DNA from: Rhizopus arrhizus | Lineage: Eukaryota > Mucoromycota > Mucoromycetes > Mucorales > Rhizopodaceae | Assembly: GCA_024220505.1 (NCBI GenBank) | Contig: JAKZZE010000012.1 | Span: 310,001 to 374,000 of the forward strand | Direction: 5' to 3' | Length of the DNA stretch: 64,000 nucleotides | Shown: positions 46,801 through 57,084 of the stretch, one piece after another | Position numbering within the stretch: position 1 is the first letter of the stretch | How the letters are laid out: each line of letters begins with the position of its first letter | Made by a program: the position numbers and the translations under genes | The notes under the pieces: model-generated | What the model was told of the DNA's origin: nothing | The model's database searches: none | Seen by the model: the letters and a program-made list of their open reading frames with translations, nothing else

Positions 46801-48465
46801 GAGAAGTTCTCAATTCCATTGACAATAAAGAATGTAGATTATTGAGCATCAAGAATCGAGTTTCGTTCCAAGCAGGTGTGAAACTGTGCTCACACACATT
46901 AGTTCGATCCAGCTCCTGACCGTGATCAACATAAAAGCGAATATATCCGTTTGGAGCTTCATCATCTATTAATTCTTGTACGTTTTGAAGTTCTGTAGCA
47001 GAATAAACAGTAACAGCCAATACACCATTGGCGGAACCTAATTCATAATATATTTCGTAACTTTTTCTTGAAAAAAAAAAAAAAAAAAAAGCAACTTACT
47101 AAAATCAAAGTCTCCAGCCAATAACTTTTCAAGATCAAGGGTAAATACATTAGGGGAATACATCATTGGGCCCAAGATAGCATGTACTTGTTCTTGAATA
47201 AAGCTCTGTAATCCAGGAATCTATATTGTTCTTGTAAGTTTTTTTTTTCATTTTTTTTCCTTTCTTTTCTATCAAAGCATCTACTTTACAATATTCACAT
47301 CAAATCCAAATGAATCCGTGCCTAAAGGCTTTAAAACATAATCAAATTGAGGTTTCTCCAAAAAGCTAATATCCACTAATTTAGCAAAGGGAAACTTGCT
47401 CATAAACTTGATTTTAACACGTAAATGTCCCAAGAAAGACATGTCCTCAACTAACACAGGGAATCCAGCGCCAACGCGACCTTTTCCAACCCGAACGTTC
47501 ATAATCACCTTTGGGTTCACTTTTTGCTCCAATTCTTGAATGGATAAGTCATTTAAATCATTTGGTACAAAAGATACTTTCCAATCCATACACTAAATGA
47601 TAGAATGTGTCACTCATCCGCATTACATCATTTTTCACTTGATATATTTGCTTACAACAATATCCGGGTCCGTATTTGGGAATGTCTTTACACTTTCAAT
47701 GCGAAAAGGTTTTGTACCCAATGTGAATGTCGACAAACGTACAGAGTCTATAAAAGGTGGCAAATAATCTGTCAAATAATTATCCAAATTCTCCACAACC
47801 AACGCGCTCAACACAGGCTCAAAGATAAGCCAAAATTTTTGCATGAAGCTATTCATCCATTCGACTGACTCGACACCTGTCTCTATCTTAAATTTGATCA
47901 CTTGTCTTTGAATGTCATCGCGTGCGTGATGTCTAAACCGCCGCATGCTTGTACGAAAGTATTGACCTACATAAACATTTTAGTTTTTATGGTAAAGTAG
48001 ACGGTTGTATCTTTAACCTATAAAGTAACAAAACAGAATCATAGTGCCTAAGCTTGCATTGGTCTTTGCTAACAAAAATGATCCCAAGGCAGTAAAGACC
48101 AAAGCAGCTACATTATGATACCATTCACCATAGAGATAGGCAGGCAGTATTTCGTCTAGCATATCATTTACTTCTACTTTACACGCTGTCCAACCTGCCT
48201 GATAATAAGACTGAAAAGTGCCTGGCATAGAGACCTTTTCCCAAGGTACTTCTTTTTGCTCTGCATCTGTTAAAACCTTTTGAACATTAGCAGCATCATG
48301 TGTCGAGAGCTCTGTTGAGAGGCCCTGTCGGCTGACAATGCCATGTAGATCAGGAACGAGGTCTGAAATATGTTTGTTGCGCTGTCTCAGCTCAGGTCGT
48401 GGAGGCAGACTAGGCGTTTGTTCCAGTAGACTCGACGGTCGAGTTTGATTTTCGTCTTGCTCCAT
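43839..48465 (-). CDS. Tricalbin-like ER-plasma membrane tether, SMP plus multiple C2 domains (1324 aa, 12 exons)
   Basis: Exons: 48018-48465, 47656-47966, 47290-47592, 47100-47220, 46713-47037, 46533-46654, 46085-46471, 45666-46026, 45021-45613, 44788-44966, 44143-44729, 43839-44076; phase closes throughout. A hydrophobic hairpin at about residues 118-152 (AALVFTALGSFLLA, LGTMILFCYFI) precedes an SMP lipid-transfer domain (about 165-360). Some six C2 units follow, at about 395, 545, 672, 850, 990 and 1193. The last two keep Ca-binding acidic loops (DKTGTSDPYV, DKSGTSDPFV); the second and fourth look divergent. Tricalbins anchor cortical ER to the plasma membrane and move lipids. The start MEQDENQ was chosen; an in-frame ATG 11 codons upstream (48498) is less likely. 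Confidence 0.92.
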
Positions 48466-48697
48466 ACCTTTTTTTAATGAAAAGAAAAATAAAAACAAAC
48501 CCGATCATCCGTCAACGAACTTATGCGGGGTTTACCAAACATACTCCGCAAAAAAAAATCTGGACAATTTAACAGTTATGTCGATTAAAACTACTTGACA
48601 ACTCTTATTTTTCTGTCTCAATACAAATAAGAAATCAATTATTTTGAATCAAGTTTGTTTAATAATAGTTCAACTTTTTCCTTTATTGTTAATAAGT

Positions 48698-49969
48698 TTA
48701 AGCGGAGTGAAGAGTTTCCAAGAATTTCTTGTTGGCAGCAGTGGAAGTAGGCTTCTTCTTTTGAACCTTGGCAACCTTACCATTAGCGACCTTTTGAGCC
48801 TTGATGATTTCAGCACGACGAAGGACTTGAGCGTAAGGGTTCAAACGGTTCATGACACCTTGGTTCTTAAGAGGGTTCTTCTTTTGAGTGAAGGGACGCT
48901 TGTGGTGCTTGTTACCAGCAGGGCGGACAACAGATTGGATTTCATCAGAGTTGATGAGACGAGCAACATCAGGGTTAGTCATGATGTGAGCGGGCAAGAC
49001 GTAGTCCTTCTTCAAGGTAGCAGGGGTTTCGTAGGTACCGTAGAGTTCGTCCAAGAGAGCAAAAGCAGACTTGGTCCAGATGATGAAACGACCCAAGTGT
49101 CCACCAGGAGCCAATTGCAACAAGTTCAAACGACGAACATTGACCAATTCCAAACCGGGTAAGTTGCGGAAGGCCTTGACAAGACCATTGTCTTCGTTAT
49201 AGATAACAAGAGGACCACGGCGTTGACGGTGGCGACGGTTACGGAGCTTACCTTGACCAGCACGGAGCTTGCGAGAGTTAGAGACCTTGACAACGTCAGA
49301 GTAGGCGTTGATAGCCTTCAAGAGAGCAACGGCTTCCTTGGTCTTGGCCAACTTTTCAGCAGAGTCGTCAACAACAAGGGGAACTTCTTCAATCTTTTCA
49401 ATACGGTGACCACGGGCCATAACCAAAGAAGGAAGAGCAGAAGCAGCCAAAGCGGAAGCAGTAGCAAAACGCTTTTGGTTCAAGTTGGTCTTGATTTGCC
49501 ATTTTCTCCAGGTCTACACAAATGAAGTCCATGTCACTATTTCCATTTCAACACACAAAAGCTCTTTTTATACATACCTTGGTAGGAGCGAACATACGAC
49601 CACCACGACACATGTTACCGAAAGCAGCTTGACCAGCACGATGAGTACCGGAACCGTTGACACGAGGAATACGGGCAACAGCACGACCAGTACCCCAAGA
49701 TTCAGCAGAGGTTTGTTCACCAGCCTTGGAAGAGACAGAGTGGGGTTGACGCTTGTTCTTGGCCATGTTGGTGTGGACAAAGTTGACAATGTCAGGACGA
49801 ATGGGGGCCTTGAAGACGGCAGGGAGAGGAACGGTGCTAGCGACGTTCTTACCACTATCGGCGTAAACGTTGATGACGGGTCTGGCAGCGGACTAAAGAC
49901 AACGGTTAATGATCCATCTTCTTGAGTTGTAACAACGTTGCAAAGATGCTTTCATCGGGTATTTACCAT
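48698..49969 (-). CDS. RPL4: 60S ribosomal protein L4 (uL4), 377 aa, 3 exons
   Basis: Coding exons are 49967-49969 (the ATG alone), 49578-49892 and 48698-49513. The donor GTAAAT follows the ATG directly, and the next exon begins [12 protein letters not shown]. Conserved blocks are [74 protein letters not shown], and the basic C-terminal extension ending [10 protein letters not shown]. Component of the large subunit lining the exit tunnel. The coding sequence has strong codon bias relative to its neighbours, as expected for high expression. It diverges from DPM2 across a 203-bp intergenic space. Confidence 0.97.
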
Positions 49970-50172
49970 TTCGGAAAAAGTTCGAACAGAAAGAGAAGGA
50001 TTCAAATGGATGGATGCTTAGAATAACACTTTACTAGAGAGACTTCTTTGACATGATTAAAGCGCCATCTGAATATGTATGTGTGCGGGCCGAACGTCAA
50101 CATGCATTTTAATGTAAAAACAAGCTCTAATCATAGTTGAAGGGGCGTTTTATTTTATTATTAACGTAAAAT
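49970..50172. promoter_or_regulatory. Divergent promoter region between RPL4 and DPM2
   Basis: 203 bp separates the two start codons, so both 5' UTRs and promoters must fit here. An AT-rich core (TTTTATTTTATTATTAACG near 50149-50167) lies close to the DPM2 ATG. I see no defined factor site that I would name. Confidence 0.55.
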
Positions 50173-50530
50173 ATGGTATGTTGATTGCTGTATATTGTCT
50201 TTCTGTGCATCATTCAAACATTAAATGTAGGGTTCATCAGACAAAATCGTTGGTGCCTCAGCCTGTACTGCAGCCGCTTTTATTTTTATTTATTATTCAA
50301 CTTGGGCCTTAGTAACAGTATGTTTCTCTTATTGCAAATATATCTTGACTTATTTTGTTCTTATTTTGCAGCCTTTTTTTGATGAATCCAGCAGTTTGCA
50401 AAACTTCTTTCCTCCTCATCAGTGGTCGATTTATTTGCCAGCCTCCATTTTATTCACTGCTCTTTCACTCATCACTGCTTTCTTTTTAAAGACAACCACC
50501 AAGAACAAAAATACACAAAAAGCAAAATAA
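50173..50530 (+). CDS. DPM2: DPM2, dolichol-phosphate mannosyltransferase regulatory subunit (82 aa, 3 exons)
   Basis: Exons are 50173-50175 (ATG only), 50231-50317 and 50372-50530, with introns GTATGT...TGTAG and GTATGT...TTGCAG, all phase 0. The protein begins GSSDKIVGASACTAAAFIF and has two membrane segments (about residues 6-30 and 52-70) with the family block YYSTWALVTPFFD between them. It ends in a lysine-rich tail (KTTTKNKNTQKAK). DPM2 stabilises the DPM1/DPM3 enzyme in the ER membrane, which makes dolichol-phosphate mannose for N-glycans, O-mannose and GPI anchors. Length matches animal DPM2 (84 aa). It is hidden from ORF calling because the first exon is the start codon alone. Confidence 0.9.
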
Positions 50531-50545
50531 ATTTCACGTTTTTTT

Positions 50546-50989
50546 TTATTTGATTGTTCTCTCTATCTCTTCCTCTCCCTGTCGACTTCGTTGACTTCCT
50601 CTGGCCTGCATTTCTGGGTCTCCAGCGATGTGTCCGACAGCATAAGACATCCAACCCATCCAACTTTCATATTCACCGTGGATTCGACTGGCCTCTCCTT
50701 CCCGTAGCTTTTCCTCAGCCTCTCGGTACGTACGATCGGCTTCATCTTCAATTTGCTGGCCTGAATTCTGCCAGGACTCCAACTGGGCTAAGGATCCAAT
50801 GGTGGATTGGAGTTGTCCTGCTCTTTTCCAGAATGAACTTTTGAGTTTTTGCAATTGCGGATCTTCTTTATTGACTTGTTCAACTCGTTCATTAGGGTAA
50901 GCATATGGATTTGATAGATCAGAAGTGAAGGAGTTGGGTTCTTGTAATCTAGGTGTCAAGTCACCCTTGTGAGGTGGTAAATCAGACAT
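50546..50989 (-). CDS. Conserved-looking small protein, 147 aa, acidic/helical, possibly CsbD-like end
   Basis: Single exon. The N-terminus (MSDLPPHKGDLTPRLQEPNSF) is polar. The middle is predicted helical (SSFWKRAGQLQSTIGSLAQLESWQNSGQQIEDEADRT would form charged helices). The C-terminal MGWMSYAVGHIAGDPEMQARGS resembles the short G-x-GDxxMxAxG motif seen in fungal CsbD-like proteins, but this is weak. No signal or membrane segment. Its stop codon is 15 bp from the DPM2 stop, on the opposite strand, so the 3' UTRs must overlap. Function unknown. Confidence 0.65.
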   Translation of the reverse strand: MSDLPPHKGDLTPRLQEPNSFTSDLSNPYAYPNERVEQVNKEDPQLQKLKSSFWKRAGQLQSTIGSLAQLESWQNSGQQIEDEADRTYREAEEKLREGEASRIHGEYESWMGWMSYAVGHIAGDPEMQARGSQRSRQGEEEIERTIK

Positions 50990-51747
50990 GATTGATAAAA
51001 AAAAAAGAAAGAAAGAATGGTTTATGCAAAAAAAATACTGTTCTTTATACTTGAATCATGACGTCAATTACTTTTTGTGATGAAATTTATTACAAGAGCC
51101 AAGTTTGTGTGCGTTTATTAATACTAACATTTTTTTTTTTCAACAATGATGATTTTTACGTAATGTCTTCACAGTATGTTGTGTTGAAGGCAGTTCCAAA
51201 TTTTACTGAATTGCTGAAATATTACAACTGTTAATATCCAATTATTTCAAGTTTTTATTATTTTTCATTCATTATCCGAATGCACTTGTTTATCTTCCTA
51301 TCCAATACTTTGATATTTTTCAAACTAGTTATTCTGACTAAAATAAATACATTTGTTACATTCAATTACCAGATCCAGAATTTTATGTGAGTACAATTGC
51401 TTGTTAAATGATACGCAGCAATATTTTGTCTTGCATCAAAAGAATGAATAAATAAGTTCATTAACAATTCATTAAGGCGATGCAATGTTAATACAATCAC
51501 TGCTACTACTATTATTAATAGAATATCATTTAAAGTACAAGAATTTTATAAAATAAAAAAGATGATTACATTCATATTCTGCAAATCAATGGGTGCTAGT
51601 TTCAAAAGGCTTTATTTTGTATGCGGCTTTTCAATAGCAAAATGAACCCTTTATGTTGCACTAAACTTTGCAGTTCTTAAATGTGCACAGAAAAAAAAAA
51701 AATAACTCGTGCCCTTTTATTTATTTATTTTTTTATTCTTTTTCAAC
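50990..51747. other. Divergent intergenic region, no gene seen
   Basis: 758 bp between the small minus-strand gene and the FAM172/Arb2-like gene. AT-rich with A and T runs, no ORF of note. It must contain both promoters. Confidence 0.55.
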
Positions 51748-51906
51748 ATGTATAGAAGAAAAATTATCAAAGAAGAGAAACCAGAGATACCAAAGACATT
51801 AGATGAATTTGGTTATGTTTTAAAAGAAAATGGTGAAATTAGAAGTAAAAGTGAAGGTAGAACGGATACATTAACGCGTGTTTTATAAAACTAATCGTTT
51901 TCTTCC

Positions 51907-51983
<77 letters not shown>

Positions 51984-53225
51984 CTAAAGATAAGCCATAC
52001 ATTTTCGAATATTTACCAAAGGACAGATCTTATAATGAAGAACGTTACAAAGTTTTCATTAGTAAAAAAAAAAAAAGAATTTGTTCTTTACATAAATTCT
52101 GATTTATAATAGATCTTATTGGAGATGAAGTAGAAAAAAGACTTGAGGCAGAACCATATAATTTTCAAGTAAAGACCATTCCAACTGATGCTGATCCAAG
52201 CAAAGATCCTCATTCTTTTATTTATATGACGTATGTAAATGTATTTGTTTAAAGCTTTAAATTCATTTTATATGATAGACCCAATGCTTTGACAACAACT
52301 GATAAATTGATTATATTTATACCTGGAAATCATACAAGGTAAATTGATAAATGGATGAATTTTAAAAGACTAACCTTTTTTTTTATTATAAACATTAGAA
52401 TCGGACAATGGAGTAGAAGAGTATTGTGTGATGAAAACATTTATGTGAGTAGATTTGAAAAGAGTACAAAGTGGATGATGATATTGATAACAATTAGACT
52501 GGTTCAATGATGGACACAACAAGAAGATTTCAAGAAAAAGGATATGAAGTGATTATATTGAATCCAAATGGAAATTATTGGTACAATAACCGAGCTTGGG
52601 TAATAATAAAAAGATTTTTGTCCATTGCAACTAAACACAAGTTTGATAGGACTGTCCAGAACCACACAGTATACATGTTACTATGATACCTGGTAAGTTA
52701 ATTAGAGAAATGAATGATAGATGTATTATTGTGCTTAGATTGTATATAATGATAATAGGTAGTGAAGACCCTGAAAAGCATTGTCAATACGTTTTCAATC
52801 ATTTTATAAAGTAAGCATTTCTTTTTATTTTTCTCATTTTATAGTATTTAGAAACTTTGGTATTATTTAGAAATCTCAAAGCAGAAAAGATTGCAGTTTT
52901 AGCTCTTGGATGGGGTGGCCACGCATTTGCTCAAGCATTTGATGAGAATTGTAAATTTGTTATGTTTCCTTCAAATAACTAATTTAAAATCATGTAGTTG
53001 ATGCCCTTCAAGATCGTATTAAATGTGCTGCTATGTCTAATAGTGTTCATTCTAGTGACATGTTAAAGAATGAAGGAACTCGTAGATGGTTATTTGATGT
53101 AAGCAAGCCAAGAAAGAAAAAAGACACTCATTTTTTTTTTAGAATTGTATAAATTGGGTTGTGAGTGCAAAAGCTAAAGGTGAAATAATCACAGATTCTC
53201 GATTTGGTTGTACTTGCATTTCATC

Positions 53226-53296
<71 letters not shown>

Positions 53297-53504
53297 CACA
53301 ATTCTGAAAGAATAATAATTTATTTTTGTAGATTTGGAGATTTCAGACTTTACATTAACAGAATGTATTGACGATATTATGGATTTTATTTTTGTAAAGA
53401 TGGGAGATATTGAGCGTAAGGAAATAGAAGAAGACGAAGATGAAATTACGTTGCAAGAAGTAGAGGAATTGAGCGAACATTTAGAAATAACGAGTGTAGA
53501 ATAA
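51748..53504 (+). CDS. FAM172/Arb2-family protein (346 aa, 12 exons)
   Basis: Exons: 51748-51856, 51990-52061, 52113-52230, 52279-52338, 52399-52444, 52498-52599, 52650-52692, 52759-52810, 52871-52950, 52998-53098, 53143-53227, 53332-53504. All introns are GT..AG and phases close exactly to TAA. The Arb2 domain (alpha/beta-hydrolase-like) is seen in LDEFGYVLKENGEIRS, DKLIIFIPGNHTRIGQWSRRVL, GYEVIILNPNGNYW and NFDALQDRIKCAAMSNS. The nucleophile-elbow position reads ALGWGGHAFA, without the usual serine, so it is probably not a hydrolase. Relatives act in chromatin or co-transcriptional RNA control (S. pombe Arb2, animal FAM172A). The C-terminus is acidic (EEDEDEITLQEVEELSE). Intron 1 holds a CT microsatellite and intron 11 a 62-base A run. 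Confidence 0.85.
51911..51979 (+). repeat. (CT)n microsatellite, about 34 units, in intron 1 of the FAM172/Arb2 gene
   Basis: Uninterrupted CT dinucleotides from about 51911, ending CTCCCTCCTAAAG at the acceptor. It forms a pure pyrimidine tract against the 3' splice site. Confidence 0.95.
53230..53291 (+). repeat. Poly(A) run of 62 in intron 11 of the FAM172/Arb2 gene
   Basis: The run starts right after the GT donor, so the intron's 5' end is GTA62. Length in the assembly may be unreliable. Confidence 0.9.
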
Positions 53505-53952
53505 ATCTGTTCCCCTTTAGGAGTTTTGCATAATAAAACATTTAATTCTTTTTTGTTGCAAGTATTTTTTATTTTTTTTGAGTTTAGTTCTTTTTAACTG
53601 CATCATCCTGCAGATAGACATCTTTTTCTAAACGTGGTTTTCCCATTGTCGTGCAGCATGTTTTATTCCCTTTCTAGACTTGAGAAAACAAAAGAAGACA
53701 AAGTTTTAAGATAGAAAGGACAAGTGAAAAAAAAAAATGGTTTTCAAAATAAATAAAAAAATCGTTACTTTATCTTTCTCTCCCCTTTCCTCAAGCGATG
53801 TTATTTTTTTTTTTTTTTTTTTTTGGCTGCATGCATCGTATTGCATTTTGTTTTGGTCAAGCTGTAGGCTTTTTTTTATATCTTTTTACAAATATTATAC
53901 TATTCGCTTATCACAAGATCATAACCTGAGTTTGTTCTCTCTTTCTCTCTCT

Positions 53953-54012
<60 letters not shown>

Positions 54013-54427
54013 CCAATTCAAGAAGGGGAAACAGAAGGAGGGATTGTGTGCACACAAGGAGAAGAAAAAAAAAGCTTAAAAGGGCAACTTATAAGAAAAT
54101 AATTCGGATAATGAATCCGTGAATTGGTTCAATATATGCAGGAATAGTGCAGTAAATAGACAGACAATCAATTAAAGCAAACACATAAATAAATAATTAA
54201 ATACATTTTGCCACCATTGCCACTTTTTTTTTTTTTTTTTTTTTTCCCTTCTTTTCAATAAAGAAAGCAAAAAAAAACTGTTAAATAAAAAATATATAAA
54301 AAAAAACTCTTCTTCTTTCTTTTTTGTCAACATATTTAAGTTCATTTTTCATACAAATTATATAAAAAATGTAAGTTTATCTTTTTTTTTATTTTGTTTC
54401 GTGATAATAAATTATAGTATTTATAGC
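53505..54427. other. Intergenic, rich in long homopolymers
   Basis: 923 bp between two plus-strand genes. It contains a T run of about 57 (53956-54012) preceded by CT repeats, another T run at about 54224-54246, and A-rich stretches. A GTAAGT at 54370 and an AG at 54417 could border a 5' UTR intron of the APSES gene. No other gene is supported. Confidence 0.55.
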
Positions 54428-55920
54428 ATGGAAGGCATTTATCAAAGTAATTTATATTCTTCTTCAAGTGATAATCACCCATCTCCTTATGTGCTATCAC
54501 CACATCATCATCCAGAGCCATATCGACCCATTTCAGAAAGTCCGAGCAATCGACCTTATGCTTTGTGTCATTCAAATGGTTATTCTACACAACAAGAAGA
54601 TCAACAAAATATAAGCTCTCCTTTAGGATGGTCTTCAAATCAAAGCAATAATAATAATAATAATACATTATCTTGGAATAATAATCTTACCACTGCTTTA
54701 CCACGTCCATCTCGCAGCCATATTGGATATCATAATTATAATACTAGTTTTACTCATTCTACTCCTCAAAGACCTAAACTAACTACTACTGTTTGGGAAG
54801 ATGAAGGAACTATTTGTTATCAAGTAGATGCCAAGAGTATTTGTGTGGCTCGTCGTCAAGGTATAGATAATAATAATAATAGAAATATGTACATAAACAA
54901 ACAAATAATACATAGATAATGACATGATTAATGGTACTAAACTATTAAATGTTGTTGGTATGTCTCGAGGCAAAAGAGATGGTATCCTAAAAAATGAAAA
55001 AGGTCGTGTGGTTGTTAAAGTAGGTGCAATGCACCTTAAAGGAGTTTGGTAAATAATATGAATAATACCCTTTTTCATTTATTTCTCATATACTTGCCAT
55101 ACAGGATCACATTCAGTAGAGCCAAAGATTTAGCCACAAAGTTCAAAATATTTGATATTTTATACCCCTTGTTTGTTGAAGATCCTTCTGTCTTTCTATC
55201 TATACCTCCACCAACTACTACTAGTGCTAGTAGCACAACCAGTAGTCATCCTAATAGCAATACCAGTAGCACATTGCCATATATGTTGCCCTCCAAGGGT
55301 TATTATAAAAACGATAACCCTATGCAACAGTGGGGTAAACAATCTTATTTACCTAGTCTTAACCAAGAAAGTAAGTTGTTAAGACTATCTCCTATCATTT
55401 ATTCACATATACATCTGTCTGTAGTGACCATTCGTACTCAATCTAACGGAAACATGCTTCCTTCTGAACCATCTTCTTCAGAAAGTGATATGTACATGAT
55501 TCAACCTTCCTGCGAATATCGATTAAATAGAAGTACTGCTGCTACTACCAGTACCACCTTGGCCTCTACTGCCCCTCCTCCTCCTCCTCCTTATTCGAGT
55601 TATCATTTATATTCTGATCACCACTTTTCATCTTATCGTCGGTCAATGGATAAAGAACAAGAAGGACAAGAAAAACAAATCAGTTTTCCTTCTAGCCCAC
55701 CACCTGAAATGAAATATCAAGATTTTCACTCTAATGAAGGACATCACAAGTTTGGTAATCTTTAAAAAGTTTCAAGATTTCATATAAATTAACCTCATTC
55801 ATAGCTTCTTCTTCTAATCTTATCGTGAAACAAGAAATAGATGAAAAAGAAAAGGGCAGAAAAAGACCTCTTGAAATGACTCCTTTGCAACATAATAACA
55901 AACGTATCAAAAACGATTAA
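54428..55920 (+). CDS. APSES (StuA/Efg1-like) transcription factor (443 aa, 4 exons)
   Basis: Exons are 54428-54860, 54916-55048, 55105-55754 and 55805-55920; phase closes. ATG 54428 (MEGIYQSN) is the first in frame. A Ser/Asn-rich N-terminus is followed by the APSES DNA-binding domain at about residues 120-225: [22 protein letters not shown], then [25 protein letters not shown] and [18 protein letters not shown]. The tail is low-complexity (poly-Ser/Thr, PPPPPP) and ends in a basic nuclear-signal-like stretch (KGRKRPLEM...NNKRIKND), encoded by the last exon. Skipping the last splice would stop the protein 4 codons past the exon end. APSES factors control hyphal growth and sporulation. Confidence 0.9.
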
Positions 55921-56019
55921 AAAAGCATATATGTTTTTTTTTTTTTCATCTTTTTATATGTAAATTCTTACCCTCTCTTTATCAAAATATAATAATAAAA
56001 AAAGTTTTTTATTTACACA

Positions 56020-56779
56020 TTAAATGGCACTATAACCTTCAGGATCTGAATCTATACGCATCACACCTCTTAATAAAGCAATAGAAGCCAAAAAGAAGGA
56101 AGCAAAAGCAACACCAAGCAAGATCATGCAGGGACCTTGAGAAGCCACCAAGTGAGGATAGGCTTCATTCAATTGCTCAGTGGCATTTTGATACATCACA
56201 GATGAAAGAGCCACCAGCAAGAGAGCCAAAACAGTGGAGGCTGCAGCTAAAAAGCCTCGAGTATAGTGTTCGTCCTGGTATTGTTGAGGTCGATACACTC
56301 GATAGACGGCTAAGACCAAGAGAGCACCACTGCAAATGAGACAAATGACCGCTGCAGGATAGATCTTGGGATCATGTGGAGGATTAGCAGCTGCTCCTGG
56401 ATTGAGATTCTCATCTTGAGTAATTTTATCTTTAAATAATTGTGGATAGGTGATGTTCAAATTACCACTGATGGATACATCTTTTTTAATAATTAGCATC
56501 GGCTTGCCTTCCTCTGACTCAATTATTACCTAATGGCACAACAAGAACACCATCGTCCTTGTAACAGGTAATTCCTTTATCTTCTATACAATAACCTCGC
56601 CAACCGTAATAAGCTACCATACCGGATTGTGAGGCATCAGTCACTTTGGCAAAATAAAGTCCCTTTGAACCCGGTGTTTGGCAACCAATTAAACATAGTA
56701 AAATTAATAAAAATCCTGTCAGTGAAAACAAAAGACCAGTACGGTCAAAAGGTTCTTGTTTCAATCGAAACTTTTTCAT
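56020..56779 (-). CDS. Claudin-like tetraspan membrane protein (SUR7/PalI/Fig1-type), 236 aa, 2 exons
   Basis: Exons are 56530-56779 and 56020-56480; the intron (49 bp, GTAATA...AAAAAAG) has phase 1. Four hydrophobic segments are visible: GLLFSLTGFLLILLCLIGC (about residues 15-33), AAVICLICSGALLVLAVYRV, LAAASTVLALLLVALSSVMY and ILLGVAFASFFLASIALL. The first outer loop carries YGWRGYCIEDKGITC, which fits the claudin-type GW-x2-C...C signature. Such fungal proteins sit in plasma-membrane domains or sense signals; the exact subfamily is uncertain. Its stop lies 99 bp from the APSES gene stop (convergent). Confidence 0.75.
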
Positions 56780-56840
56780 GTAGAAAAAAATATATATATA
56801 AATCAAGAGAGAAAAAAGTTACTTTTGTAAAACATTACTG

Positions 56841-56877
<37 letters not shown>
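56841..56877 (+). repeat. Poly(A) run of 37 upstream of the claudin-like gene
   Basis: Homopolymer in the interval between the claudin-like start and the F-box gene; a G8-9 run follows at about 56940. Confidence 0.9.
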
Positions 56878-56880
<3 letters not shown>

Positions 56881-57084
56881 TTAAAAAAAAAAGTATTAAA
56901 AAAGCGCCTTGATTAGTTGTTTCAGTGAAGGCAAAGAAGGGGGGGGGGCTTAAAAAGATTTTAATAATTGCCAAGATTCGGATAATAGGATAAGAGAAAG
57001 AGGGAGAGGAAGAGAGATAGAGATCTTGATAGTAAAGATCAAAAACAATAAACAGGCAAGTATTAAATGAAGCTAAAAATTTAT

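Noticed and set aside
53597..53660. Short minus-strand ORFs near GGTTTTCCCATTGTCG
   Set aside because: Only about 20 codons in each frame and no continuing exon; lies in the 3' region of the FAM172/Arb2 gene.
53737..54102. 121-codon ORF upstream of the APSES gene
   Set aside because: Mostly poly-Phe from a long T run; no protein-like content.
54401..54427. APSES gene start at 54401
   Set aside because: The codon is GTG and the stretch looks like the end of a 5' UTR intron; ATG 54428 is the first real start.
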